From: CAZVXI01 sp964631295
GTDB lineage: Bacteria > Planctomycetota > Phycisphaerae > Phycisphaerales > SM1A02
DNA length: 9,985 nucleotides
Assembly (NCBI GenBank): GCA_964631295.1
Contig: CAZVXI010000120.1
Location: 1 to 9,985, forward strand
Direction: 5' to 3'
Shown: positions 1 to 6,270 of the stretch, piece after piece
Numbering within the stretch: the first letter of the stretch is position 1
Layout of the letters: each line of letters starts with the position of its first letter
Notes under the pieces: model-generated
Database searches by the model: none
The model's input: the letters and a program-made list of their open reading frames with translations, nothing else
Told to the model about the DNA's origin: nothing
Translations under genes and position numbers: made by a program

Positions 1-565
1 GCAACTCGGTGTGATGGGCTGCCCGAACCTGCCAGCCTCGCCGTGCGACCCGCTGGACCAACCGGCGACCAATGGGCTCATCTTTGGGGCGAATCGCGGG
101 GAGGGGGCCTGGCAGCAGTCGATTGAACTGTCGACCGGCGCACTGGGCGAACAGGCCGCCGTCCTTGTCGATGCCTACGACGAGGATCGAGGCGTGCGCG
201 TGTGCGAATCGGTCGAAGCGGGTCATTCCAAGCAGGACGACACGGCCCGAATCGTCGACCGAATCGGCAAGGCAGGCCCGCCAGCCCGGCTCGACAGCCA
301 ATGCAAGTACGCAGTCGTTGCGCGGGGCCAGGCAGATGCTTACCTGCGGCTGCCGACGCGCGCCGATTACCGGGAGAAGATATGGGACCATGCCGCGGGG
401 ATGATCATTGCCGCAGAGGCTGGTGCGGTTGTGACAGATGTGGCCGGGTCGACTCTTGACTTCTCGCATGGCCCGCGGCTGGAAACGAACCGGGGCGTTA
501 TCTGCGGAGAGCCGACTGTCCATGCCCGCGTCATCGAGGCGATCTCCGCACTTGGGATTGCCTGA
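1..565 (+). CDS. 3'(2'),5'-bisphosphate nucleotidase, HAL2/SAL1-like (5' partial)
   Basis: This is the C-terminal part of an inositol-monophosphatase-superfamily enzyme. The frame is open through the left edge (codons from position 2 read QLG before the first possible start at 11), so the gene begins outside the window. Counting from the codon at 11, the stretch CESVEAGHS (65-73) and LDSQCKYAVVARGQADAYLRL (around 94-114) match the HAL2/SAL1 branch. Next comes REKIWDHAAG (121-130), whose Asp is a conserved metal ligand in this fold, then the GAVVTDVAG segment. The N-terminal metal-binding motif (DPxDGT type) must lie upstream and cannot be checked. HAL2-type enzymes hydrolyse 3'-phosphoadenosine 5'-phosphate (PAP) to AMP and often also act on PAPS, which prevents PAP build-up during sulfate assimilation; the protein should be cytosolic. 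The next gene starts 79 bases downstream on the same strand. An inositol monophosphatase is the alternative, but the motifs favour HAL2. Confidence 0.88.
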   Translation, partial: QLGVMGCPNLPASPCDPLDQPATNGLIFGANRGEGAWQQSIELSTGALGEQAAVLVDAYDEDRGVRVCESVEAGHSKQDDTARIVDRIGKAGPPARLDSQCKYAVVARGQADAYLRLPTRADYREKIWDHAAGMIIAAEAGAVVTDVAGSTLDFSHGPRLETNRGVICGEPTVHARVIEAISALGIA

Positions 566-580
566 ATCATCATCCACCAC

Positions 581-607
581 CGGCCGCATCTGGCCGATAA
601 AGTCGGC
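581..607 (+). other. Two overlapping short hairpins between nucleotidase and transporter genes
   Basis: CGGCC (581-585) can pair with GGCCG (592-596) around a 6-base loop. GCCGA (593-597) can pair with TCGGC (603-607) around a 5-base loop. The two stems share bases 593-596, so only one can form at a time. They sit 16 bases after the nucleotidase stop and 38 bases before the transporter start. No T-run follows, so this is not a standard intrinsic terminator. Stems of five GC-rich pairs are common by chance in GC-rich DNA, so a function is only possible. Confidence 0.2.
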
Positions 608-644
608 GACGGCGCTCCGTTCTGACGCGCGCAATCGCTGAGCC

Positions 645-2450
645 ATGACGATCGAGAGTTACTACACATTGGGCGTGCTGATCGTGCTCGTTGCTGCGCT
701 GATGTCGCGGCGCATGGGATCGGATATCGCATTCCTCTGTGCGCTGACTGCACTGCTTGTGCCCGGCATTCTGAAGCCAGCCGAGGCCGTCAAGGGCTTT
801 GCGAATCCTGCGGTGATTACGGTTGCGCTGCTGTACATCGTTGCCCAAGGCCTCAAGGAAACCGGCGGTATGACGACCGTGACACGGCGACTGCTTGGCC
901 GGCCGACCTCGCTCGCATCGGCACAAGGGCGCTTGCTTGTACCTGTTGCAGGATTGAGCGCATTCGTCAATAACACGCCGATCGTGGCAATGTTCCTGCC
1001 GGTGCTGGATGGCTGGGCGACGCGGAGCAACCTGAACGCTTCGCGGCTGTTCATGCCGTTGAGTTTCGCGGCCATGCTCGGCGGTGTGTGCACACTCATC
1101 GGCACGAGCACCAATCTCGTGGTGAATGAGCTGATTATCGAAACAGCCGACATGGTCGGCGCCTCGGCTGCCGCATCATCCGGGCTTGAGCAGTTCAGCA
1201 TGTTCACGCTTGCATGGATTGGTGTCCCGATCGTTCTTGTCGGGCTGGTATACATGCTGGTGTTTGGTCGATCAATGCTTCCCTCGCGCGAGGCGCCGAC
1301 GGATGACTTCGATGATGAATCGCGCGAGTTCGCGCTCTGGATGCGCGTACGCGACAAGGGAGCGATGGCAGATCGCACGATCGAAGGTGCAGGCTTGCGA
1401 CACCTGTCGGGCCTGTACCTCTCCACGATCGATCGTGACGGGCGGATGATCGTCGCGCCGGGTCCACAGCAGGTGCTCGAGGCGGGCGATCGGCTGGAGT
1501 TCGTCGGCGATGTGGAATCCGTTGTTGAGTTGCAGCAGATGGCCGGGCTCGAGCCCGATACCGAGCAGATTACCAAGCTTGATTCACCCCGGTTCAAGCG
1601 TCGGCTTGTCGAGGCGGTGATCTCCGAATCGTCGCCACTGGTTGGAAAATCCGTGCGCGATGGCGAGTTCCGAACTCGTTTCAACGCGGTGATCATTGCG
1701 GTCCACCGCGCCGGTGAACGTGTGCGCGGCAAGATCGGTGACATCGTGCTGCGTTCGGGCGATACGCTGCTGCTCGAAGCGTCGCCGGGTTTTGCTTCCC
1801 TGTATCGCAACTCGACATCGTTTTATCTCGTTTCCGAGCGCGAAGACCAGGCAACGCCCAACTGGGGCAAGGCGTGGCTGGCGCTCGCAATACTTGCGGC
1901 GCTCGTCGCGACGATCTCGCTTGGTATTCTCGATGTGATGACGGCTGCCATCGCTGCAGCCATGGCGATGGTCGTATCACGATGCTGCACCGGGACGCAG
2001 GCACGGCGATCTGTCGACTGGCAGGTGATTGTTGTCATCGGATCCGCGTTCGGTATCGCGCACGCGATGGAGACCACTGGTGTCGCTCGCGTACTCGCCA
2101 ACAGCGTGCTTCACTGGACCAGCGGGATGGGAACATACGGCATGCTGGCTGGTGTCTACCTGCTGACCGTCGGACTGACATCCGTGATGACCAACAACGC
2201 AGCGGCAGCGCTGGTCTTTCCGATCACGTACCAGTTTGCTTCCCACGCAGGGCAGGACTTCATGCCTTATGCAGTGTGCATCGCGGTGGGGGCGTCGTCA
2301 GCATTCCTGACGCCCATCGGCTATCAGACCAACATGATGGTGATGGGTCCGGGCGGCTACGGATGGACAGACTTCCTTCGATTTGGCGGCCCGCTTACCA
2401 TTCTCATCGGGATTGTGTGCGTCCTGCTGGCGCCGGTGCTCTACGGTTAA
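645..2450 (+). CDS. SLC13/DASS-family anion transporter with two internal RCK_C (TrkA-C) domains
   Basis: This is a 601-residue inner-membrane transporter. Hydrophobic N-terminal segments run from about residue 8 to 210 and C-terminal ones from about 408 to 600. The two pseudo-symmetric halves carry the family's hairpin signatures: FVNNTPIVA (107-115) followed by GTSTN (153-157), and TNNAAAALVFP (516-526) followed by TPIGYQTN (556-563). These Asn/Thr-rich hairpins form the sodium and substrate sites in the family. Between the halves lie two soluble RCK_C-like domains, at about 235-305 and 312-388, containing GDRLEFVG and GDTLLLEA. This arrangement is typical of the bacterial and algal SLC13 branch that includes SAC1/SLT-like sulfate transporters. 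The substrate here is not proven; sulfate or a dicarboxylate is likely. The frame has a stop at 639-641, so ATG 645 is the first start available. No Shine-Dalgarno sequence is visible. The PAP-phosphatase-like gene upstream and the EEP gene 7 bases downstream suggest co-transcription. Confidence 0.9.
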   Translation: MTIESYYTLGVLIVLVAALMSRRMGSDIAFLCALTALLVPGILKPAEAVKGFANPAVITVALLYIVAQGLKETGGMTTVTRRLLGRPTSLASAQGRLLVPVAGLSAFVNNTPIVAMFLPVLDGWATRSNLNASRLFMPLSFAAMLGGVCTLIGTSTNLVVNELIIETADMVGASAAASSGLEQFSMFTLAWIGVPIVLVGLVYMLVFGRSMLPSREAPTDDFDDESREFALWMRVRDKGAMADRTIEGAGLRHLSGLYLSTIDRDGRMIVAPGPQQVLEAGDRLEFVGDVESVVELQQMAGLEPDTEQITKLDSPRFKRRLVEAVISESSPLVGKSVRDGEFRTRFNAVIIAVHRAGERVRGKIGDIVLRSGDTLLLEASPGFASLYRNSTSFYLVSEREDQATPNWGKAWLALAILAALVATISLGILDVMTAAIAAAMAMVVSRCCTGTQARRSVDWQVIVVIGSAFGIAHAMETTGVARVLANSVLHWTSGMGTYGMLAGVYLLTVGLTSVMTNNAAAALVFPITYQFASHAGQDFMPYAVCIAVGASSAFLTPIGYQTNMMVMGPGGYGWTDFLRFGGPLTILIGIVCVLLAPVLYG

Positions 2451-2457
2451 GACACAC

Positions 2458-3402
2458 ATGGCGCGGCTCTTCAACATCATTCGCATCGGCGTGTTCGCGC
2501 AGGCGATCCTCATCGTGCTCGCATGGCTGCTGGGGCTTGTACTGACAGATCGCTTGGCATGGAGCCAGTGGTTGTGGTGGATTCCAACGCAAGCGGTCAT
2601 CGCTTCATCTGCACTCGCGTTCATCTTTGCGTTCATCCCAGGCGAATCGAAGCGGCTCTGGCTGTGGCGAAGCAGCATCAGCATGTTCGTGTGCGTGGTG
2701 GTCATCGGCTACTTCATGTTCGTGGAACATCGCATGCTTGAATCAGTCAAGCGCATTGATCGCGGGACGACTCTGCGCATCATGCATATCAATGCCTCGC
2801 GCGGGTATGAAGACACCGCCGGGCAGATTGGCGCAACCATCGACCGCATCGAGCCGGATGTCATCATCTTCAGCTTCGCGTGGTGGTCGACGAACCGAAT
2901 CGCCAATGCATCAGCGTTTGGAAGTGCTTATCAGACAGTCGCGCGTCGCCCATTTTCGATTCTGAGCAGGTTGCCCATCATCGAAAGCCGGGAGATTGTG
3001 AATAATGAGGGCGTTGCGATCGCCTTCGCGCGAGTTGAGACCGCACCTGGACGAACCATGACCATCCTCATGATCGATCTCCCGTCAGATCCTCACATCA
3101 GACGCATGGATCTCGCTCAGAAAGTTCGAGGCTGGCTCAACGATGCGGACGCTCCTGATCCAGATCTTGTGATCGGCGACTTCAATATCACACGAGGCAG
3201 CGCATCACTTGATGTATTGTTCCCCGGGTACGCGCATGCGTTCGCCACGGCCGGGGTCGGTTATGGAGCGACATTCCCCGCCACGCCGATCTATCACATC
3301 GATCACACGCTGCACAGCGAGGATCAGCAGATCGTACAGTATTACATTTGCGATGACTCGCTCGGGCCGCATCGCGCACAGGTGATCGATGTCACGCGAT
3401 GA
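2458..3402 (+). CDS. Membrane-anchored endonuclease/exonuclease/phosphatase (EEP)-fold protein with degenerate catalytic site
   Basis: This 314-residue protein has three hydrophobic N-terminal segments (about 8-29, 38-61, 71-90), then a C-terminal EEP-fold domain, as in VanJ/YafD-type proteins. Recognisable fold motifs are MHINAS (109-114), with the conserved Asn, then FSILSRLPI (167-174), VIGDFN (238-243) and YHIDH (279-283). Other expected positions are changed. The metal-binding Glu of the usual LQE motif falls in IIFSFAWW, with Phe140 in its place. The His of the usual N-x-H-L motif is Asp207 (MIDL), and the terminal S-D-H is G-P-H (303-305). The domain may thus be inactive or have an altered activity; the alignment is by eye. 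I chose ATG 2458, 7 bases after the transporter stop. A longer frame from 2383 exists, but it overlaps transporter coding sequence and adds a Cys-rich peptide unlike a membrane segment. Translation is probably coupled to the transporter. The substrate is unknown. Confidence 0.8.
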   Translation: MARLFNIIRIGVFAQAILIVLAWLLGLVLTDRLAWSQWLWWIPTQAVIASSALAFIFAFIPGESKRLWLWRSSISMFVCVVVIGYFMFVEHRMLESVKRIDRGTTLRIMHINASRGYEDTAGQIGATIDRIEPDVIIFSFAWWSTNRIANASAFGSAYQTVARRPFSILSRLPIIESREIVNNEGVAIAFARVETAPGRTMTILMIDLPSDPHIRRMDLAQKVRGWLNDADAPDPDLVIGDFNITRGSASLDVLFPGYAHAFATAGVGYGATFPATPIYHIDHTLHSEDQQIVQYYICDDSLGPHRAQVIDVTR

Positions 3403-3405
3403 TCA
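3400..3405. other. Palindromic TGATCA forming both stop codons of a tail-to-tail gene pair
   Basis: The TGA of the plus-strand EEP gene (3400-3402) abuts the TGA of the minus-strand epimerase gene (complement of 3403-3405). The two coding regions therefore converge with no spacer, and TGATCA supplies both stops. Any transcription terminator for either gene must lie inside the other gene. Confidence 0.85.
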
Positions 3406-4395
3406 CGTAACGCGCATGCCTGCCTGCTGCTGCATCCACTGCCATTGTTGTACCAGCCCCTCGGCAATTGGTGTGTGCGGTTGATACCCGAGTTCCTCGC
3501 GCGATCGAGTGACGTCCGCCCATGTTCGGTCGACATCACCTGGCTGCATCGGCGTGCGTTCAATGTTCGGCACGCAACTCGTCACGGACGCGATCGCCTC
3601 GATCAACCCGCTGAGCGTGATCGGCGACGACCCGCCGAGATTCCATACGCGATGTGTCCCTTCCGGCATGCTGCAGATACGGTCACGCGCGGCAAGCACG
3701 CCGGCGATGATGTCTTCAATGAACGTGTAGTCTCGGCTTGACGACCCGTCGCCGAACATCGTGATGGGCTCACCTGCTGCCATCGTGCGCATGAACAAGT
3801 TGATCGCCAGGTCCGGCCTCTGCCCCGGCCCGTACACCGTGAAGAAGCGGAGTGATGCAATGCGCAGACCAAACAAATGCGCATGTACCCCGCACAGCAA
3901 CTCCGCGGCACGCTTGGTGGCTGCGTACGGGCTGATTGGTGCCTCGATCGGGTCTTCCTCTGCGAAGGGGACCTTCTTGTTGTTGCCATACACACTTGAG
4001 CTTGATGCAACAATCAGGTTCTCACAACCAGCAGCCCGAGCCGCTTCGAGCAAGGCCATCGTGCCATCCACGTTGACGGAGGTGTAGCGCGCAGGCTCGG
4101 CGATGCTCGGGCGAACACCAGCGAGTGCTGCGAGGTGGAAGATCGCATCAGGATTCACTCTGGAAACCAGGCGAGTGATCTCACTCGCATCACGTATGTC
4201 TGTCTCGTGCAGTGTGAACGAACCATCTGCCCCGTGAGTCGCTGCATCGACGTTCGAACGCTTGATTGACTCGTCGTAGAACGGGTCGAAGTTGTCGATG
4301 CCGATGACACTGGCACCTTCCCTGAGCAGCGCGCGGCACAGATGCGAACCAATGAAGCCCGCGGCACCGGTCACAATGAATGTTGAAGCTGACAT
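3403..4395 (-). CDS. NAD-dependent epimerase/dehydratase, probable UDP-glucuronate 4-epimerase
   Basis: This is a complete 330-residue extended short-chain dehydrogenase/reductase. It has the NAD-binding motif TGAAGFIG (9-16), an acidic end of strand 2 in GIDNFDPFYD (32-41), the active-site Ser cluster SSSSVYG (131-137) and the catalytic pair Y157-xxx-K161 in SPYAATK. FFTVYGPGQRPDLAI (184-198), RDYTFIEDI (221-229) and MQPGDVDRTWAD (283-294) resemble UDP-glucuronate 4-epimerases of the CapI/LpsL/GAE type. These interconvert UDP-glucuronate and UDP-galacturonate for surface polysaccharide. A UDP-glucose 4-epimerase or a related decarboxylase is a less likely alternative. The ATG at 4395 was chosen because the motif follows within eight residues. 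The frame is open further upstream to 4569, but that stretch is basic, lacks any SDR feature and overlaps the preceding gene. The C-terminus ends in a Gln/Trp-rich run, QQWQWMQQQ (316-324). The preceding pseudopilin gene ends 37 bases upstream on the same strand, so they may be co-transcribed. Confidence 0.9.
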   Translation of the reverse strand: MSASTFIVTGAAGFIGSHLCRALLREGASVIGIDNFDPFYDESIKRSNVDAATHGADGSFTLHETDIRDASEITRLVSRVNPDAIFHLAALAGVRPSIAEPARYTSVNVDGTMALLEAARAAGCENLIVASSSSVYGNNKKVPFAEEDPIEAPISPYAATKRAAELLCGVHAHLFGLRIASLRFFTVYGPGQRPDLAINLFMRTMAAGEPITMFGDGSSSRDYTFIEDIIAGVLAARDRICSMPEGTHRVWNLGGSSPITLSGLIEAIASVTSCVPNIERTPMQPGDVDRTWADVTRSREELGYQPHTPIAEGLVQQWQWMQQQAGMRVT

Positions 4396-4432
4396 GGCCC
4401 GATCGTAGGACCAATGCAAGTGGACCTGCGGA

Positions 4433-5248
4433 TCAATCCACCTGGAGGTCTTCCAGGAAACTCCACAGACCGAGGTACTCCGGCGTCGGTTCGATGCCGA
4501 GATTCGCCGACTCGGGAATGCGTGCGCGAATCTCATCGAAGCGTTCAGTCTGCCATCGGACGGAACCATCGCCGCGGAGGATATTCATGCCATCCTCGAA
4601 GTTGAGTTCGGCCTTTGATCGAATTGCGTCCGTTGCGAGCACGAGCCGTTCACCACGATCGATCCTGCGTGTCTGGCCGGTTTCCCAGTCCCAGTCGCCA
4701 GCGTAGTGGTAGTTTGTGTAGATCTTCTGGCCGTTCGGGAACAGCCATGCGTCGCCGTATCGCTCCAATGGGTGATCGCCACGATGGTTCGGGCAGTAGA
4801 AGACATCGATCGCCCGGCAATAGCGGAAGTGCCACAGCAAGCCCAGGCCTGTCCAGCCCTGAGTTGTGCGCCATGCGTCGTCGGAATCGTCGGCTGAGCC
4901 AAGGTTGGCTGCAGAGAGTTCGCCCGGCTGCCAGTAGGCGTCCGGATCCCACAGTTGCGCTGCGTACGGAAGTGACTCACCGGAATCGTCATTGACATAC
5001 ATCTGCATGCCGATGCCGATCTGCCGCAGATTGGAGGCGGACACCACGCGATGCGCACTGACGCGCAGCTCTGCGAGCGCGGGCATCAGCAGCCCGGCCA
5101 GCAGGACCGCGACTGAAATCACCACCATGAGTTCGATGAGGCTGAAGGCCCGGCGTTTGGACGCTGTCCGTTGCAGGCGCTGTGATCGATCAGGGCTCTT
5201 GCCCGACATATCGATCTGGACTTGCCACTGGTTCTTCACGCGACTCAC
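4433..5248 (-). CDS. Prepilin-type N-terminal cleavage/methylation domain protein (pseudopilin-like)
   Basis: This protein has 271 residues from the GTG at 5248, or 258 from the ATG at 5209. A basic leader, KRRA, is followed by AFSLIELMVVISVAVLLAGLL, with the predicted prepilin-peptidase cut after Ala34. Phe35 becomes the methylated N-terminus and Glu39 is the conserved +5 glutamate. Ala instead of Gly at -1 is accepted in related planctomycete proteins. SASNLRQIGIGMQMYVNDD (70-88) and FYCPNHRGDHP (150-160) match the abundant planctomycete DUF1559/H-X9-DG pseudopilin group, as does MNILRGDGSVRW (221-232), though Phe stands where the His of H-X9-DG is expected. Such proteins are exported and anchored by the first helix; their individual roles are mostly unknown. 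No secretion ATPase or peptidase gene is nearby. Neither start has a good ribosome-binding site; GTG 5248 gives a 34-residue leader, ATG 5209 a 21-residue one. The gene is divergent from the sigma-factor gene. Confidence 0.85.
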   Translation of the reverse strand: MSRVKNQWQVQIDMSGKSPDRSQRLQRTASKRRAFSLIELMVVISVAVLLAGLLMPALAELRVSAHRVVSASNLRQIGIGMQMYVNDDSGESLPYAAQLWDPDAYWQPGELSAANLGSADDSDDAWRTTQGWTGLGLLWHFRYCRAIDVFYCPNHRGDHPLERYGDAWLFPNGQKIYTNYHYAGDWDWETGQTRRIDRGERLVLATDAIRSKAELNFEDGMNILRGDGSVRWQTERFDEIRARIPESANLGIEPTPEYLGLWSFLEDLQVD

Positions 5249-5570
5249 ACCTGTTCGCGCCTCGGGATGGAACCTTTATAAAACCTGCGCTGTGCCGAAC
5301 CCATCCCTGGTATTCGGACGCAATCACTCTCCCCCCAACGAAGAACGATCACCACACTGGGTATGTTCTAACAGATATACCCAAAGACATGGTACCGCAG
5401 TTCGGGCAAAAACTGTCCAATTTTCTTGAGGATCGTTCCCGGACGCCGGTACCCTACGTGGGATTGGCACTCCAAACAGGTGCCGCACCGTTGTGTTTGT
5501 CGCGATTTCCCGCAGGTTGAGGCAACCCGTTTGAGTCCGACTGCGGATAGTCCCCGGATGAGATCACTGC
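5249..5570. promoter_or_regulatory. 322-base divergent intergenic region (pseudopilin / ECF sigma)
   Basis: This is the longest gap in the window and must hold the promoters of both divergent genes. It is visibly richer in A and T in places than the flanking genes. On the minus strand, TATAAA (complement of 5275-5280) could be a -10 box for the pseudopilin gene 27 bases downstream, but I find no -35 box at the right spacing. A GGAACC at 5269-5274 has no matching ECF -10. On the plus strand, TCTAA at 5367-5371 lies downstream of AGAAC (5342-5346), but the spacing is two bases longer than usual for ECF promoters. Also present are an inverted repeat at 5358-5383 (listed separately), CAGTT/AACTG arms at 5398-5415 and a short GGTTG-AGG-CAACC hairpin at 5515-5527 in the likely 5' leader of the sigma gene. 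Small open frames cross the region on both strands, but none resembles a protein I know. Confidence 0.5.
5358..5383. repeat. Inverted repeat TGGGTAT-N12-ATACCCA, candidate operator
   Basis: The arms at 5358-5364 and 5377-5383 are perfect 7-base complements separated by 12 bases, so their centres are 19 bases apart, close to two helical turns. The element lies about 190 bases upstream of the sigma-factor start and 110 bases upstream of the pseudopilin start. That geometry suits a dimeric DNA-binding regulator, or a small RNA hairpin. No regulator gene is visible nearby, so the role is inferred from symmetry and position only. Confidence 0.4.
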
Positions 5571-6128
5571 ATGAGCCAGGAAGACTGGATGCTGATGCAT
5601 CGGGTCGCAGAGGGAGACGAGCAGGCAACTGCTGAACTCTACGACCGATTTGGAGCGCTCGTGTTCAAAGTCGCGATGCAAGTGCTCTCATCGCGTGCGG
5701 AAGCAGAAGATGCCGTGCAGGAGGTGTTCGTTCGCCTCTGGCAGACGGCCGATCGATATGATCCAAGGCGGGCCAAGCTCGTCACGTGGGTCATGCTGAT
5801 CGCCAGACGCCACCTGATTGATCGCCTGCGCAGGCAGGCAGTCCGGCCGAATATGTCGTCCGTGGAAGGGGATGTGCCTGAGTCAGACCGACGGCAGTCG
5901 CCAACGCTGGCACCGGAACTGGAGGAACGCAACAAGGAACTGCTCCGCCGGATAGCTGAGTTACCGGACCTCCAGCGGGTCGTCATCGAACGGGCCTATT
6001 TGCATGGCTTCACCCTGCGGGAAGTCAGCGAGCAACTGGACGCACCGCTGGGAACGATTAAATCCGCTCTGAGCCGAGGCCTGAACAAACTTCGTGACCG
6101 GGCCGACAACGAGCGGGAAGTGAGTTAG
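5571..6128 (+). CDS. ECF-type RNA polymerase sigma factor (sigma-70 family)
   Basis: This 185-residue protein has the two-domain layout of extracytoplasmic-function sigma factors. Region 2 spans about residues 20-90. It includes LYDRFGALVFKVA (23-35), the core-binding segment EAEDAVQEVFVRLW (44-57) and TWVMLIARRHLIDRLRR (72-88), which corresponds to the -10 recognition helices. A poorly conserved linker (90-118) precedes region 4 (about 120-178). Its helix-turn-helix, TLREVSEQLDAPLGTIKSALSR (148-169), reads the -35 element. The length is normal for the family, with no extra C-terminal domain. The ATG at 5571 has a weak GGATGAG (5556-5562) ahead of it, eight bases before the start. The next gene, 142 bases downstream on the same strand, is a membrane protein with anti-sigma features. 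This sigma factor is therefore probably held inactive at the membrane until a signal arrives. The signal and regulon cannot be told from the sequence. Confidence 0.95.
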   Translation: MSQEDWMLMHRVAEGDEQATAELYDRFGALVFKVAMQVLSSRAEAEDAVQEVFVRLWQTADRYDPRRAKLVTWVMLIARRHLIDRLRRQAVRPNMSSVEGDVPESDRRQSPTLAPELEERNKELLRRIAELPDLQRVVIERAYLHGFTLREVSEQLDAPLGTIKSALSRGLNKLRDRADNEREVS

Positions 6129-6142
6129 AACAGAGAAACGCG

Positions 6143-6170
6143 GGAACCTGAGTGAGTGTCACGCATCTGA
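6143..6170 (+). promoter_or_regulatory. Candidate ECF-type promoter ahead of the anti-sigma gene
   Basis: GGAACC (6143-6148) and TCTGA (6166-6170) are separated by 17 bases. The pair resembles the GGAAC / TCTGA-TCTAA elements known for many group-IV sigma factors, with the same start-to-start distance of 23 bases as the E. coli sigma-E consensus. It starts 15 bases after the sigma stop and would give a leader of roughly 90 bases before the anti-sigma ATG. It may let the sigma factor raise its own inhibitor. This is a motif match by eye only. Confidence 0.35.
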
Positions 6171-6260
6171 TGAGTATGAAACGGGCAGGGAATCGCCGAA
6201 CGAGATCGGCACAGATTTGGCAGGGTTCGTGGGGAACCGCTCGCCACCGACAGACGAACT

Positions 6261-6266
6261 GGAGAG
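6261..6266 (+). promoter_or_regulatory. Shine-Dalgarno-like GGAGAG that decides the anti-sigma start
   Basis: GGAGAG ends four bases before the ATG at 6271. It is the clearest ribosome-binding site in the window, and it supports that ATG over the in-frame TTG at 6217. Confidence 0.55.
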
Positions 6267-6270
6267 TAGC

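Noticed and set aside
1424..1437. Perfect 14-base palindrome CACGATC/GATCGTG
   Set aside because: It lies inside the transporter coding region in a GATC-rich stretch (RCK_C part). It encodes ordinary residues and is probably coincidental.
662..1810. Long open frame (382 codons) on the minus strand, antisense to the transporter
   Set aside because: Its translation is Ser/Arg/Thr-rich with no domain pattern, and it lies wholly opposite a clear SLC13 gene. It is a by-product of codon bias in GC-rich DNA.
1874..2545. Plus-strand open frame (223 codons) overlapping the 3' end of the transporter
   Set aside because: The translation is rich in Arg, Cys and His without recognisable motifs, and it overlaps two well-supported genes in another frame.
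4396..4569. N-terminal extension of the epimerase frame up to 4569
   Set aside because: The extra 58 residues are basic, lack SDR features and would overlap the 3' end of the pseudopilin gene. The Rossmann motif begins right after ATG 4395.
5182..5520. Possible small proteins spanning the divergent region (112 codons plus; 86 codons minus at 5368-5628)
   Set aside because: Both overlap the start of a solid gene, show no recognisable motif or good start signal, and have residue use unlike the neighbouring genes.
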